32,974 bases of DNA from Achromobacter denitrificans NBRC 15125 (GTDB lineage: Bacteria > Pseudomonadota > Gammaproteobacteria > Burkholderiales > Burkholderiaceae_B). The stretch lies in the NCBI RefSeq assembly GCF_001571365.1, contig NZ_BCTQ01000056.1, forward strand, positions 1-32,974, in the 5' to 3' direction. Positions within the stretch are counted from its first letter, which is position 1; the number at the start of each line of letters is the position of its first letter. The position numbers and the translations under genes were made by a program. The notes under the pieces were generated by a model, which saw only the letters and a program-made list of their open reading frames with translations, was not told where the DNA came from and did no database searches. Shown here one piece after another: positions 15,354 to 24,454 of this stretch.

Positions 15354-16882
15354 GCCACCTCTCCCCGGTCGCGGGCCAGGTCTTCGACCTCTTCCACGAA
15401 CACTTGTCCGCGATGCGGATAGTTGCGGAACATATCCAGGCTGGCGCAGGCCGGCGACAGCAGCACCGCGTCGCCGGGTTGCGCCAGGTCGGCCGCGCCG
15501 CGCACCGCGTCGCGCAGCGTCTCGACCGCCACGCAGTTCACGCCCGTCGCGGCCAGCACGCGCCCGATTTCCGGGCCGTCCACGCCGATCAGCATGACGG
15601 CGCGCGCATGGCGCGACACCACCGGGATCAGCGGCGAGAAATCCTGGCCCTTGCCCTGCCCGCCCGCGATCAGCACGACCGGCTGGCCCAGGCCTTCCAG
15701 CGCGGCCACGGTGGCGCCGACGTTGGTGCCCTTGCTGTCGTTGATGTAGTCCACGCCCCCGATCGTGCGCACGAATGCCGCGCGGTGGGGTTCGCCGGTG
15801 TACTCGCGCAGCGCGCGCAGCATGGCGCCCCAGCCCAGGTCCAGGCAACGGCCGAGCTGCAAGGCGGCCAGCGCGTTCAGGGCATTGTGGATGCCGCGGA
15901 TGCGCAGGGCATCCACCGGCATCAGCCGGCTCATGCGTCCCTTGGCGCGCACGGGTGCCGGCGCGTCCTTCTTGCGGCGCGGCGGCGGCGCAGGCTCGTC
16001 GAAATCGTTCGGTTCGCTCGCCACCAGCCAGGCCACTCCCTGGCCCAGTTCCAGGCCCATGTCGCCCACCATTTCCGGCACGTCGCGGCCGAAGGTGCGC
16101 ACGTTCATGGCGTCCAGGGCCGGCACCATCTCGATGGTGTACGGGTCCTCGCGGTTGACGATGGCCACGCGCGCCATGCTCAGCAGGCGCGCCTTGGCCG
16201 CCGCGTAGGCTTCCATGCCGCCATGCCAGTCCAGATGGTCCTGGGTGACGTTGAGCACGACGGCCGCGTCGGCCATCAGCGAGCGCGTGGTTTCCAGCTG
16301 GAAGCTGGACAGTTCCAGCACCCAGACCTGGGGCAGCGCGTCGGCGTCCAGCGCCGTCATCAGCGCGGCCAGCGCCGCGGGGCTGATATTGCCCGCCGCG
16401 ACAGCCGACAGGCCGCTGGCCTCGACCAGCTGCCGCGTCAACGCGGTAACGGTGGTCTTGCCGTTGGTGCCCGTCACGGCCAGCAGGCGCGGCCGGTATT
16501 CGCGCGTCTCGGCCAGTTCGGCCAGGGCGCGCGCGAACAGTTCGATCTCGCCCACGATTTCGATGCCGCGGGCCTCGGCCTCGCGCAGCAGGGCCGCGGC
16601 CGGCGCCTGGCCCGGCGCAAGCCCCGGGCTCAGCACGAGTTGGTCCACGCCATCGAGCAGCGCGGTGTCGAAAGCCTCGTCGCAACCGAGGCGGTACTCG
16701 ACCTCGCTGTTGGCCAGCGCCTCGCGCAGCGCGGCCAGCCCGCCCGGTTCGGCGCGCGTGTCGGCCACGCGCAAGCGGGCGCCCTGGCGGGCGCACCAGC
16801 TCGCGGCGGCCGCGCCCGTCTCGCCCAATCCGAGGATCAGGACGAGCGGCGCGCCGTCACGGGAGGTTTCCATCGTATTCAT
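15350..16882 (-). CDS. murD: UDP-MurNAc-L-alanine--D-glutamate ligase MurD
   Basis: This cytosolic ligase adds D-Glu to UDP-MurNAc-L-Ala. ATP P-loop GTNGKTT is at residues 138-144, followed by VLELSSFQLETT and NVTQDHLDWHG, then INDSKGTNVGAT and LLSPACASLDMF in the C-terminal domain. At 510 residues it is about 70 longer than E. coli MurD. Much of the excess lies in a Pro/Lys/Arg-rich, probably disordered insertion around residues 289-318 (between ASEPNDFDEP and GRMSRLMP) and in the N-terminal region. The start MNTMETSRDG overlaps the mraY stop (ATGA, 16879-16882); a second in-frame ATG three codons later is possible. Confidence 0.96.
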   Translation of the reverse strand: MNTMETSRDGAPLVLILGLGETGAAAASWCARQGARLRVADTRAEPGGLAALREALANSEVEYRLGCDEAFDTALLDGVDQLVLSPGLAPGQAPAAALLREAEARGIEIVGEIELFARALAELAETREYRPRLLAVTGTNGKTTVTALTRQLVEASGLSAVAAGNISPAALAALMTALDADALPQVWVLELSSFQLETTRSLMADAAVVLNVTQDHLDWHGGMEAYAAAKARLLSMARVAIVNREDPYTIEMVPALDAMNVRTFGRDVPEMVGDMGLELGQGVAWLVASEPNDFDEPAPPPRRKKDAPAPVRAKGRMSRLMPVDALRIRGIHNALNALAALQLGRCLDLGWGAMLRALREYTGEPHRAAFVRTIGGVDYINDSKGTNVGATVAALEGLGQPVVLIAGGQGKGQDFSPLIPVVSRHARAVMLIGVDGPEIGRVLAATGVNCVAVETLRDAVRGAADLAQPGDAVLLSPACASLDMFRNYPHRGQVFVEEVEDLARDRGEVA

Positions 16883-18048
16883 CGCAACTTCAGGGTAGAG
16901 AGGCCAATCAGCACCAGCATCATGCTGATGATCCAGAAACGCACGACCACCTGGGTTTCCTTCCAGCCGCCCACTTCAAAGTGATGATGCAGCGGGGCCA
17001 TGCGGAATATGCGTCGACCTGTTCCATAACGTCGCTTCGTGTACTTGAACCAGGTCACCTGGATCATCACGGACAGCGTCTCGACCACGAACACGCCGCC
17101 CATGATGAACAGCACGATTTCCTGGCGCACGATGACGGCGATGGTGCCCAGCGCGCCGCCCAGCGCCAGCGCGCCGACGTCGCCCATGAAGACCTGCGCC
17201 GGATACGCGTTGAACCACAAAAACGCCAGCCCGGCGCCGCCGATCGCGGCGCACAGCACCATCAGTTCCGCCGCGCCCGGGATGTAGGGAAACAGCAGGT
17301 ACTTGGAATAGTCCACGCGGCCGACCACGTAGGCGAAGATGCCCAGCGCGCTGCCGACCATGACGGTGGGCATGATGGCCAGGCCGTCCAGGCCGTCGGT
17401 GAGGTTCACGGCGTTGCTGGTGCCGACGATGACCGCCCAGGTCAGCGCCACGAAGCCCAGCACGCCCAGCGGATAGCTCACGGTCTTGAAGAACGGAACG
17501 ATGAGGTCGGCGCGCGTCGGCAGCGACATGGTGAAGCCGCTGCCCACCCAGGCTTTGAACAAGGGCCACAGCTCGGTATTGGCGGGCGCCGACACGGCGA
17601 ACGCGAGATACACCGCGGCCACCATGCCGATGGTGGCCTGCCAGAAGAATTTCTGCCGCGCGGGCATGCCTTCCGGATCGCGGTAGACCACCTTGCGGTA
17701 GTCGTCCATCCAGCCGATCCAGCCGAAGCCGAAGGTCACCAGCAACACCACCCACACGAAGCGGTTGGTCCAGTCCGCCCACAGCAGGGTGCTGATGGCG
17801 ATGGAAATCAGGATCAGCACGCCGCCCATGGTGGGGGTGCCCGTCTTGACCAGGTGGGTTTCCGGGCCGTAGGAACGCACGGCCTGGCCGATCTTCATCT
17901 CGGTCAGCTTGCGGATCACGCGCGGGCCGGCCACCAGGCCGATCAGCAATGCCGTCGCGCACGCCAGGACCGCGCGCAAGGTGATGTATTCGAACACCCC
18001 GAGCGCGCGCACATCATCCGAAAGCAAGCGGGCGATTTCAAGCAGCAT
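16879..18048 (-). CDS. mraY: Phospho-MurNAc-pentapeptide transferase MraY
   Basis: This 389-residue integral membrane enzyme moves phospho-MurNAc-pentapeptide onto undecaprenyl phosphate, forming lipid I. Hallmarks are the Asp pair in GWMDDYRKVVYRD, the NLTDGLDGLAIMPT loop, MGDVGALALGGALG and the His-rich FRMAPLHHHFEVGGW near the C-terminus, among about ten hydrophobic segments. A GGGAGA ribosome site sits 5 nt before the ATG. The gene start overlaps the end of murEF by 11 nt in another frame, and its stop overlaps murD. Confidence 0.97.
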   Translation of the reverse strand: MLLEIARLLSDDVRALGVFEYITLRAVLACATALLIGLVAGPRVIRKLTEMKIGQAVRSYGPETHLVKTGTPTMGGVLILISIAISTLLWADWTNRFVWVVLLVTFGFGWIGWMDDYRKVVYRDPEGMPARQKFFWQATIGMVAAVYLAFAVSAPANTELWPLFKAWVGSGFTMSLPTRADLIVPFFKTVSYPLGVLGFVALTWAVIVGTSNAVNLTDGLDGLAIMPTVMVGSALGIFAYVVGRVDYSKYLLFPYIPGAAELMVLCAAIGGAGLAFLWFNAYPAQVFMGDVGALALGGALGTIAVIVRQEIVLFIMGGVFVVETLSVMIQVTWFKYTKRRYGTGRRIFRMAPLHHHFEVGGWKETQVVVRFWIISMMLVLIGLSTLKLR

Positions 18049-20899
18049 CGTGCTCTCCCTGCCCCTTGGCCGTCATTCCTTCATCCGTCGAAAAAGCCGT
18101 CACTACCCGCTCCATGCGCATAAAGCGCGATCCCTTTACCAATACGCAGGACGGGCGCAAGCCGCGCAACGCGGCAACCACTTCGTCTACCGATGCGCAG
18201 GCGTGCGCGCCCACGCCGAATGCGGCGGATGCCGCCCGGCTGGCTTCGCCTAGCGTGATGAGCGCGTCGAGCCCCTGCTCGCGCGCGTAATTTCCCACCT
18301 CGACATGCATGGCGGGGCCGTTGTCCCCGACCTCGCCCATGTCGCCCAATACGAGGACGCGCGCGCCGGCCATGCGCGCCAGCACGTCGATGGCCACGCG
18401 AACCGAATCGGGGTTCGCATTGTAGGTGTCGTCGATGAGCAACGTTCCGTCACTCATAGTCTTGTGCTGCATGCGGCCGGCGACCGGGCTGAAACCCGCC
18501 AGCGCCCGTACCGCGCCGTCCAGCGGCGCGCCCGCCGCGATGGCGCTGGCGATGGCCGCCAAGGCATTGCGCAGGTTGTGCAGACCGGGCACCGGCAAGA
18601 CCAGGTCGGCGCTGCCGACCGGGGTCACCACACGGCAGCGCGTAGTCTTCACGTCGGCCAGGATCTGCTCGGCATATACGTCCAGGCCGGGTTGCAAGCC
18701 GAAGCGCAGCACGCGGCGCGGCTCGGCCAGGGCGTCCCAGACCGTCGAATAGGGTTCGTCGCCTGGATAAACGGCGACGCCATCCTCGGGCAGCGCGGCG
18801 ATCGCGGCGCCGTTCTCGTGCGCCACCGCCTCCACGCTGTGCATGAATTCCTGGTGCTCGCGCTGGGCATTGGTCACCAGCGCCACCGTGGGCGCCGCCA
18901 TGGCGGCCAACTGCGCGATTTCGCCGGGATGGTTCATGCCCAGCTCGAACACCGCCGCGCGGTGCTCGGGACGCAGGCGCAGCAGCGTCAGCGGCACGCC
19001 GATGTCATTGTTCAGGTTACCGGCCGTGGCCAGCCGGCCCGCCTCGCCGCGCCAGTCGGCCAGCATGGCGGAGATCATTTCCTTGGTCGTGGTCTTGCCG
19101 TTGCTGCCCGTCACCGCGACGACAGGCAACGAAAACTGCGCGCGCCAGGCCGCGCCGATGCGCATCAGCGCCACGCGGGTATCGCCCAGCACCAGCTGCG
19201 GCAGGCGGGAGCCGGCCACCGGGTGCGCCACCACCGCCGCGCACGCGCCGCGCGCCTCGGCCTGGTCCAGATAATCGTGCGCGTCGAAGTTGTCTCCCAC
19301 CAGCGCCACGAACAGCTCGCCCGAACCGATGCGCCGCGTGTCCGTGGACACGCCCTTGACTTGCGGCAGCAGCATGGCCAGCCGCGCCCATTCGCGGTCG
19401 TCGAAGGGCAGCTTCTCGCCCCCGATGTCCTGGTAGGTTTCATGGCCCTTGCCGGCCAGCAGCACCACGTCTTCGGGCGAGGCCGCCCAGATGGTCTGCA
19501 TGATGGCGCGCGCGCGGTCCACCTGCACGTCGGCGTGGGCCGACTCGGGAATGCCGGCGAGAATCTGCTGCACGATCGCTTCGGGCGACTCGGTGCGCGG
19601 ATTGTCGCTGGACACGACCACGTGGTCGGCCAGGTCCGCCGCGATGCGGCCCATCTCGGGACGCTTGCCCGGATCCCGCTCGCCGCCGCATCCGAACAGG
19701 CAGACGAGGCGGCCGGAGCGCGCCACGGCAACGGCGCGCAAGGCGGTCAAGGCCCGCGACAGGGCGTCTGGCGTATGCGCGTAGTCCACCACCACCAGCG
19801 GGCCGCGGCCCGTGCCGGCCTGCGCGCCGCTGGAACCCAGCGGCTCCACGGTCTGCAGACGGCCGTCGACGGGGTCGGTCGCCGCCAGTTCGCGCGCGAT
19901 CTGCGCGAACGGCAGGCCCAGCTGATACAGCACGCCCGCCACGAGCAGCAGGTTGGATACGTTGTGCGCGCCCAGCAGGCGCGTCACGATCTGGGCCTCG
20001 CCATGCGGCGAAACCAGGGTGAAGATCTGCCCTTGGGAGGTGGCCTGGAGATCGCGCGCGCGCATCGCGGCGGGGATCTCGGGGGCATCGCTCAGGCTGT
20101 AGCCCATCGCCAGCGCGGCGGGCAGGCTGGCGATCAGGCGGCGTCCGGCCTCGTCATCCGCATTGACCACCGCGGCGGTCAGGCCGGGCCAGCGGAACAG
20201 GCGGGCCTTGGCCGCCTCGTACCGTTCCATCGTGCCGTGGTAATCGAGATGGTCGCGCGTCAGGTTTGTGAACGCGGCCAGCGCCACGCGCACGCCGTCC
20301 ATCCGCCCCTGCTCGATGCCGATGGACGACGCCTCCATGGCAACGGCCTTGGCCCCGGCGTCGCGCATCGCGGCCAGCGTGCGGTGCACGGTCAACACGT
20401 CGGGCGTGGTCAGTTCGCCGCCCAGCGTGCTGCCGTCCGGCAGCACCGCGCCCAGGGTGCCGATGGTGCCGCAGGGCTTGTCATTGCGGCTCAGCGCGTG
20501 GGCGATCCATTGCACGGACGACGTTTTGCCGTTGGTGCCCGTCACGGCCACCACGGCGAGCGCGGCGGACGGACGGCCGTACCAGGTGTCGCCCAGCTCG
20601 CCCAGCAGGGCGCGCAGGCCGGTCACCGGCAGCATCGGGGCTTGCGCCGCGGCGGCCTCGACGGCCTCGCTGGCGGGCGCTTCGAACAGGATCGCGCTGG
20701 CGCCCAGCGCCAGCGCCTTCTCTATATAGAGACGCCCATCGCTGGACAGGCCCGGGCAGGCGACGAACACGTCGCCCGGCTCGATCTCGCGGGAGTCCAG
20801 CTTGAGGTGCGCGGTCAGCGACACGCGCGCATGCAACCACGCCACGATTTCGGCAACCGTGGCGGCGGGGGGTATGGAGAGGAAGCCTTTGGCGCTCAT
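18038..20899 (-). CDS. murE-murF: MurE-MurF fusion: UDP-MurNAc-tripeptide synthetase / pentapeptide ligase
   Basis: One uninterrupted frame of 953 codons carries two complete Mur ligases. Residues 1 to about 510 are MurE, which adds meso-diaminopimelate: P-loop GTNGKTS at 121-127, NLTRDHLDYHG, and the DNPR motif at 432-435 that marks diaminopimelate specificity. From about 513 a MurF begins with VKGVSTDTRRIGSGELFVAL, has its own P-loop GSNGKTT at 598-604, then ELGMNHPGEI and DDTYNANPDS; it adds D-Ala-D-Ala. The junction (around 19360-19370) has almost no linker: MurE's last helix (REWARLAMLLPQ) runs straight into MurF's first strand, and no stop or restart is evident. The fusion is known for Bordetella. 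The ATG at 20899 overlaps the ftsI stop (ATGA) and the 3' end overlaps mraY by 11 nt. Confidence 0.96.
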   Translation of the reverse strand: MSAKGFLSIPPAATVAEIVAWLHARVSLTAHLKLDSREIEPGDVFVACPGLSSDGRLYIEKALALGASAILFEAPASEAVEAAAAQAPMLPVTGLRALLGELGDTWYGRPSAALAVVAVTGTNGKTSSVQWIAHALSRNDKPCGTIGTLGAVLPDGSTLGGELTTPDVLTVHRTLAAMRDAGAKAVAMEASSIGIEQGRMDGVRVALAAFTNLTRDHLDYHGTMERYEAAKARLFRWPGLTAAVVNADDEAGRRLIASLPAALAMGYSLSDAPEIPAAMRARDLQATSQGQIFTLVSPHGEAQIVTRLLGAHNVSNLLLVAGVLYQLGLPFAQIARELAATDPVDGRLQTVEPLGSSGAQAGTGRGPLVVVDYAHTPDALSRALTALRAVAVARSGRLVCLFGCGGERDPGKRPEMGRIAADLADHVVVSSDNPRTESPEAIVQQILAGIPESAHADVQVDRARAIMQTIWAASPEDVVLLAGKGHETYQDIGGEKLPFDDREWARLAMLLPQVKGVSTDTRRIGSGELFVALVGDNFDAHDYLDQAEARGACAAVVAHPVAGSRLPQLVLGDTRVALMRIGAAWRAQFSLPVVAVTGSNGKTTTKEMISAMLADWRGEAGRLATAGNLNNDIGVPLTLLRLRPEHRAAVFELGMNHPGEIAQLAAMAAPTVALVTNAQREHQEFMHSVEAVAHENGAAIAALPEDGVAVYPGDEPYSTVWDALAEPRRVLRFGLQPGLDVYAEQILADVKTTRCRVVTPVGSADLVLPVPGLHNLRNALAAIASAIAAGAPLDGAVRALAGFSPVAGRMQHKTMSDGTLLIDDTYNANPDSVRVAIDVLARMAGARVLVLGDMGEVGDNGPAMHVEVGNYAREQGLDALITLGEASRAASAAFGVGAHACASVDEVVAALRGLRPSCVLVKGSRFMRMERVVTAFSTDEGMTAKGQGEHDAA

Positions 20900-22626
20900 C
20901 TGCCTGGCTCCTTGAGACCAGCAACAATAGTGGATTCGAAGGGCGCGTCCGGGCGCACCCCCATCAGCCGCAGGCTCCCCCCCACGATCTGGGAGAACAC
21001 GGGCGCGGCGATCGCGCCGCCGTAGTAGCCGCCGACCGTCGGTTCGTCGATGGACACGGCCACCACGATCTTCGGATCCGACACCGGAGCGAAGCCGACG
21101 TACGAACTGCGGTAGCGCTGCGTGCTGTACTTGCCGTCGACGATCTTGCGCGCCGTGCCGCTCTTGCCGGCCACGCGATAGCCCTGCACCTGGGCGGCCT
21201 TGGTGCCTTCCGGACCCGCGGCGGCTTCGAGCATGGCCCGCACCAGGCCGGTCGTCTTGGGCGTATAGATCTTGACGCTGGTGGGGTCGCTGTCGCGCTT
21301 GACGAGGGTCAGCGACACCATGTCGCCGTTGCGGGCGAAAACGGTATAGGCGCGCGCCACTTGCAGCAGCGACACCGACAGGCCGTAGCCATAGGCCATC
21401 GTGGCCTTTTCGATCAGGCGCCAACGGTCCCAGGGACGCAGGCGGCCGGGCGCCGCGCCGGGAAATCCCACCTGTGGCGCCTGGCCCAGGCCCAATTCGG
21501 TGAAGCGGTCCCACATTTCGCGGGATTCCAGCTTCTCGGAGATCATCGTCATGCCGATGTTGCTGGATTTGCGCAGCACGCCGGCCACGTCCAGCGTGCC
21601 GTTGCGGCTGACGTCGCTGATCGTGCTGCCCTGGTACTGGAACCGGCCGTTGCCCGTCTCGAACAGCGTCGTCGTGCTGATGCGGCCCAGGTCCAGCGCC
21701 AGCGCGGCGGTGAAAGGCTTCATGATCGAGCCCGGCTCGAACGTGTCGGTGATGGCCTGGTTGCGCAGCTTGGCGCCGTGAAACGTCTCGCGCTTGTTCG
21801 GATCGAAGGTCGGCACGTTGGCCAGCGCCAGGATCTCGCCGGTGTGCACGTCCACGACCACGGCGGTCGCGCCCTTGGCCTGGTGCTTGTCCATGGCGTC
21901 CTTCAGGGCCTTGAACACCAGGAACTGCACGCGGGTATCGATGGACAGGCGCAGGTCGCGGCCGTCCACCGGCAGCGTGACGGCCTGCACGTCTTCGATC
22001 ACGCGGCCCAGCCGGTCCTTGATGACACGGCGGCTGCCCGGACGGCCCGAGAGCTGCTGATTGAACGTCAGTTCGACGCCTTCCTGGCCCTGGTCCTCGA
22101 CGCTGTTGAAGCCCACCACGTGGGCCATCACGTCGCCGTCCGGATAGTAGCGGCGGGTCTCGGGCTGCTGGTGCACACCGGGCAGGCCCAGCTGCTTGAT
22201 CTTGTCGGCCACGTCCATCGAGACCTGGCGCTTCAGGTAGACGAAGTTCTTGTCTTCGTCGACCAGCCGGTGGCGCAGGTCGGCAATCGGCATTTCCAGC
22301 AACTTGGCCAGGCTGTCGAGCTGGGCGGACGTCGCCTGCTTGGCGTCTTCCGGAATGGCCCAGATGGCGCGCGCGGGCACGCTGGAGGCCAGCACGGTGC
22401 CGTTGCGGTCCATGATCTTGCCGCGCGTGGCGGCCAGGGTCAGCGTGCGCTCATAGCGCCGTTCGCCCTGCTGCTGCAGGAATTCCGTGGACAAGCCCTG
22501 CAGGAACAAGGCGCGCCCGGCCAGCACGGTGAAGCCGCCGAACAGCAGGATCAGCACCAGGCGCGCGCGCCAGGTGGGCAACTGCCCGCGCAGCACGGGA
22601 TTGTCGAAGAAGGGGACGCGTTTCAT
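20896..22626 (-). CDS. ftsI: Septal transpeptidase FtsI (penicillin-binding protein 3)
   Basis: The 576-residue class B PBP cross-links septal peptidoglycan in the periplasm as the partner of FtsW. A short cytosolic tail and one membrane anchor (residues about 20-43, RARLVLILLFGGFTVLAGRA) precede the pedestal domain (RGKIMDRNGTVLA). The transpeptidase motifs are complete: SIMK with catalytic Ser300 and Lys303, SSN at 354-356 and KSG at 488-490. Its start overlaps the ftsL stop and its stop overlaps the murEF start, both as ATGA. Confidence 0.97.
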   Translation of the reverse strand: MKRVPFFDNPVLRGQLPTWRARLVLILLFGGFTVLAGRALFLQGLSTEFLQQQGERRYERTLTLAATRGKIMDRNGTVLASSVPARAIWAIPEDAKQATSAQLDSLAKLLEMPIADLRHRLVDEDKNFVYLKRQVSMDVADKIKQLGLPGVHQQPETRRYYPDGDVMAHVVGFNSVEDQGQEGVELTFNQQLSGRPGSRRVIKDRLGRVIEDVQAVTLPVDGRDLRLSIDTRVQFLVFKALKDAMDKHQAKGATAVVVDVHTGEILALANVPTFDPNKRETFHGAKLRNQAITDTFEPGSIMKPFTAALALDLGRISTTTLFETGNGRFQYQGSTISDVSRNGTLDVAGVLRKSSNIGMTMISEKLESREMWDRFTELGLGQAPQVGFPGAAPGRLRPWDRWRLIEKATMAYGYGLSVSLLQVARAYTVFARNGDMVSLTLVKRDSDPTSVKIYTPKTTGLVRAMLEAAAGPEGTKAAQVQGYRVAGKSGTARKIVDGKYSTQRYRSSYVGFAPVSDPKIVVAVSIDEPTVGGYYGGAIAAPVFSQIVGGSLRLMGVRPDAPFESTIVAGLKEPGR

Positions 22627-22913
22627 TGCGCGCCTCCGCTGGCGGAGGCCGGCGCCTGATTCATATAGAGCGTGCGGTCCGGAACGATGGAGATCATCTT
22701 CAGGCCGTCACGCGCGATGGCGTCCACCCGCGCGTTGCGGGCGAGTTCGGCGCGGTCGAGCTGCAGGCGCCGCCAATTGATTTCCAGGTCGCGCGCCTGC
22801 GCCTGATCGCGGCCCAGCTCGATGAAGAGCTGGCGCGACTGATACCGGCTGGTGACCAGGGAAATGGCCGACAGCATCAGTAAAGCCGCAACGATCAGGT
22901 TGACGCGACCCAT
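22623..22913 (-). CDS. ftsL: Cell division protein FtsL
   Basis: This 96-residue bitopic protein has an N-terminal membrane segment (VNLIVAALLMLSAISLVTS) followed by a heptad-like periplasmic coiled coil (RQLFIELGRDQAQARDLEIN). FtsL pairs with FtsB and FtsQ and activates FtsW/FtsI. Sequence conservation of FtsL is low, so identity rests on size, topology and location between rsmH and ftsI. The open frame extends upstream inside rsmH; the ATG at 22913 gives the correct topology and shares one base with the rsmH stop (TAATG). Confidence 0.93.
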   Translation of the reverse strand: MGRVNLIVAALLMLSAISLVTSRYQSRQLFIELGRDQAQARDLEINWRRLQLDRAELARNARVDAIARDGLKMISIVPDRTLYMNQAPASASGGAQ

Positions 22914-24010
22914 TAGCGGCGCCCTCCCTTGCCGCCGCGCCGGGGCGGCGGAGCCAGGTCGCTGCCCGGCAGGGCGCCGATCTTCACGAACGCGAAGCCG
23001 CCCTCGGCGGGCAGCGGCGTGTCCGTGCGTTCGGCGACGCGCAGAATGGCGGAACGGGCGCGGGCGTTGGCCGAGACTTCGTCGTCTTCGGCCACCACGC
23101 GCCCGAGGGAACGCAGCACCGGTTGGGGCATCTCGCTTTCCCGCAGGGGCAGGCGCGCGTGCGCGGCAGCCGGACGAGCCGCCGCCGCGATGCACTGCTT
23201 GACCATGCGGTCCTCAAGCGAATGAAAGCTGATCACCGCCAATCTCCCCCCCGGAGCCAGCAGGTCTAGAGCTGCCGCGAGGGTGCGCGCGAGCTCTTCG
23301 AGTTCCCGATTGATGTAAATCCGTAAAGCTTGAAAGGTGCGTGTGGCCGGATGCTGCCCCTTTTCGCGCGTGCGGACGGCGCTGGCGACGCACTCGGCAA
23401 GTTCGAGCGTGGTGCGCAGCGGCCTTGTTGCGCGGCGAGCAGCAATCGCCTTTGCAACCTGAAAAGCAAACCGTTCTTCGCCATAATCCGCTATGACCTC
23501 CCGCATCTCATCCACACTGGCTTGCGCCAGCCAATCCGCCACCGTGGGACCACGAGTGGTGTCCATCCGCATGTCGAGCGGGCCGTCTCGCATGAACGAG
23601 AAACCGCGCTCGGCATCGTCGATCTGAGGCGACGACACGCCCAGATCCAGCATCACGCCATCGACCTTGCCGATGCCGAGCTGCTGCAATTCTTCGGCCA
23701 TGGTGGCGAAGCCTCCATGCACCACGGTGACCCTCGGGTCCGCCGCCGCCAGGGCATTGGCTACGGCGATCGCCTCCGGATCCTTGTCGAACACGACCAG
23801 CCGCGCGCCCGGACCCAGACGGCCGAGCAGCTCGCGACTATGCCCGCCACGCCCGAAGGTGCCGTCGACGAAGACGCCGCTCTCCGCTCGCGTAGCCGCA
23901 GCCGGCCCGGCTTGCTCTTGCGACCGTGCCGCGCCCTTGCCGCCGAAGCCGGCCAGCAATAACGCGTCCACCGTCGGCTCCAGCAAAACGGGCCGATGTT
24001 CGAATTCCAT
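22913..24010 (-). CDS. rsmH: 16S rRNA (cytosine1402-N4)-methyltransferase RsmH
   Basis: The 365-residue SAM-dependent enzyme methylates N4 of C1402 in the 16S rRNA decoding centre. Conserved segments: FEHRPVLLEPTVDAL at the N-terminus, VDGTFGRGGHSRELL for SAM binding, MLDLGVSSPQIDDAERGFSF, GPLDMRMD, the RTFQALRIYINRELEEL helix and AVISFHSLEDRMVK. It is longer than E. coli RsmH (313), with an insertion near residues 24-45 and a basic Gly/Arg-rich tail. It starts 7 nt after the mraZ stop. Confidence 0.96.
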   Translation of the reverse strand: MEFEHRPVLLEPTVDALLLAGFGGKGAARSQEQAGPAAATRAESGVFVDGTFGRGGHSRELLGRLGPGARLVVFDKDPEAIAVANALAAADPRVTVVHGGFATMAEELQQLGIGKVDGVMLDLGVSSPQIDDAERGFSFMRDGPLDMRMDTTRGPTVADWLAQASVDEMREVIADYGEERFAFQVAKAIAARRATRPLRTTLELAECVASAVRTREKGQHPATRTFQALRIYINRELEELARTLAAALDLLAPGGRLAVISFHSLEDRMVKQCIAAAARPAAAHARLPLRESEMPQPVLRSLGRVVAEDDEVSANARARSAILRVAERTDTPLPAEGGFAFVKIGALPGSDLAPPPRRGGKGGRR

Positions 24011-24017
24011 AACTTTT

Positions 24018-24446
24018 TCAGAACGAAAACTGATTCAACACATCCGGCATACCCTTGGCCAGGTCCTCAGCCTCGCGGCTGGCCAGGGTAGCGGCGTCCC
24101 ACAGCTCGAAGTGCGCGCCCAGACCGAGCAGCATCACATCGCGCGTCATACCGGAAGCGTTGCGCAGTTCAGGCGCGATCAGGACCCGGCCGGAGCCGTC
24201 CAGTTCCACGTCCTGAGCGTTGCCCAGCAACAGCCGCTGCAACGCGCGGGCCGACATGGGAAAGGCGGCGATCTGCTCGCGCTTCTTTTCCCATTCGGGC
24301 CGCGGGTACACCAGCAAGCAGCCGTCAGGGTGGCGAGTCAGGGTCAGCCGGCCGTCGGCCTGCGATACGAGCGCGTCACGATGCCGGGTCGGAATCGAGA
24401 TCCGTCCCTTGGCATCCAGCGTGAGCGCGCTGCTTCCCTGAAACAC
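24018..24446 (-). CDS. mraZ: Transcriptional regulator MraZ
   Basis: The 142-residue product has two AbrB-like SpoVT domains, each with the DxxGR signature (LDAKGRISIPTRHRD and LDGSGRVLIAPELRN). MraZ forms a ring oligomer that represses its own dcw promoter by binding direct repeats. The frame is open to a GTG at 24470, but I prefer the GTG at 24446. It gives the family N-terminus (M)FQGSSALTLDAKGR, and GTGGGG lies 5 nt upstream, whereas the longer version would place 8 extra residues before the conserved start. The neighbouring GTG at 24449 is also possible. It is the first gene of the cluster, directly behind the operator and promoter described separately. Confidence 0.93.
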   Translation of the reverse strand: MFQGSSALTLDAKGRISIPTRHRDALVSQADGRLTLTRHPDGCLLVYPRPEWEKKREQIAAFPMSARALQRLLLGNAQDVELDGSGRVLIAPELRNASGMTRDVMLLGLGAHFELWDAATLASREAEDLAKGMPDVLNQFSF

Positions 24447-24454
24447 CACTTTTA

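Noticed and set aside
14160..16796. Apparent long frame joining a murD-overlapping region to FtsW, hinting at another fusion
   Set aside because: The part before 15353 is murD read in the wrong phase and has no family motif; ftsW has its own ATG, ribosome site and ATGA overlap.
20720..20740. TCTATATAGA palindrome inside murEF, similar to the one after uup
   Set aside because: It lies in a conserved coding stretch and encodes ordinary MurE residues; the similarity to 27173-27190 is short.
18305..21025. 906-codon open frame opposite murEF
   Set aside because: Same cause: antisense of a GC-rich conserved gene, with Arg/His/Gln-rich low-complexity translation.
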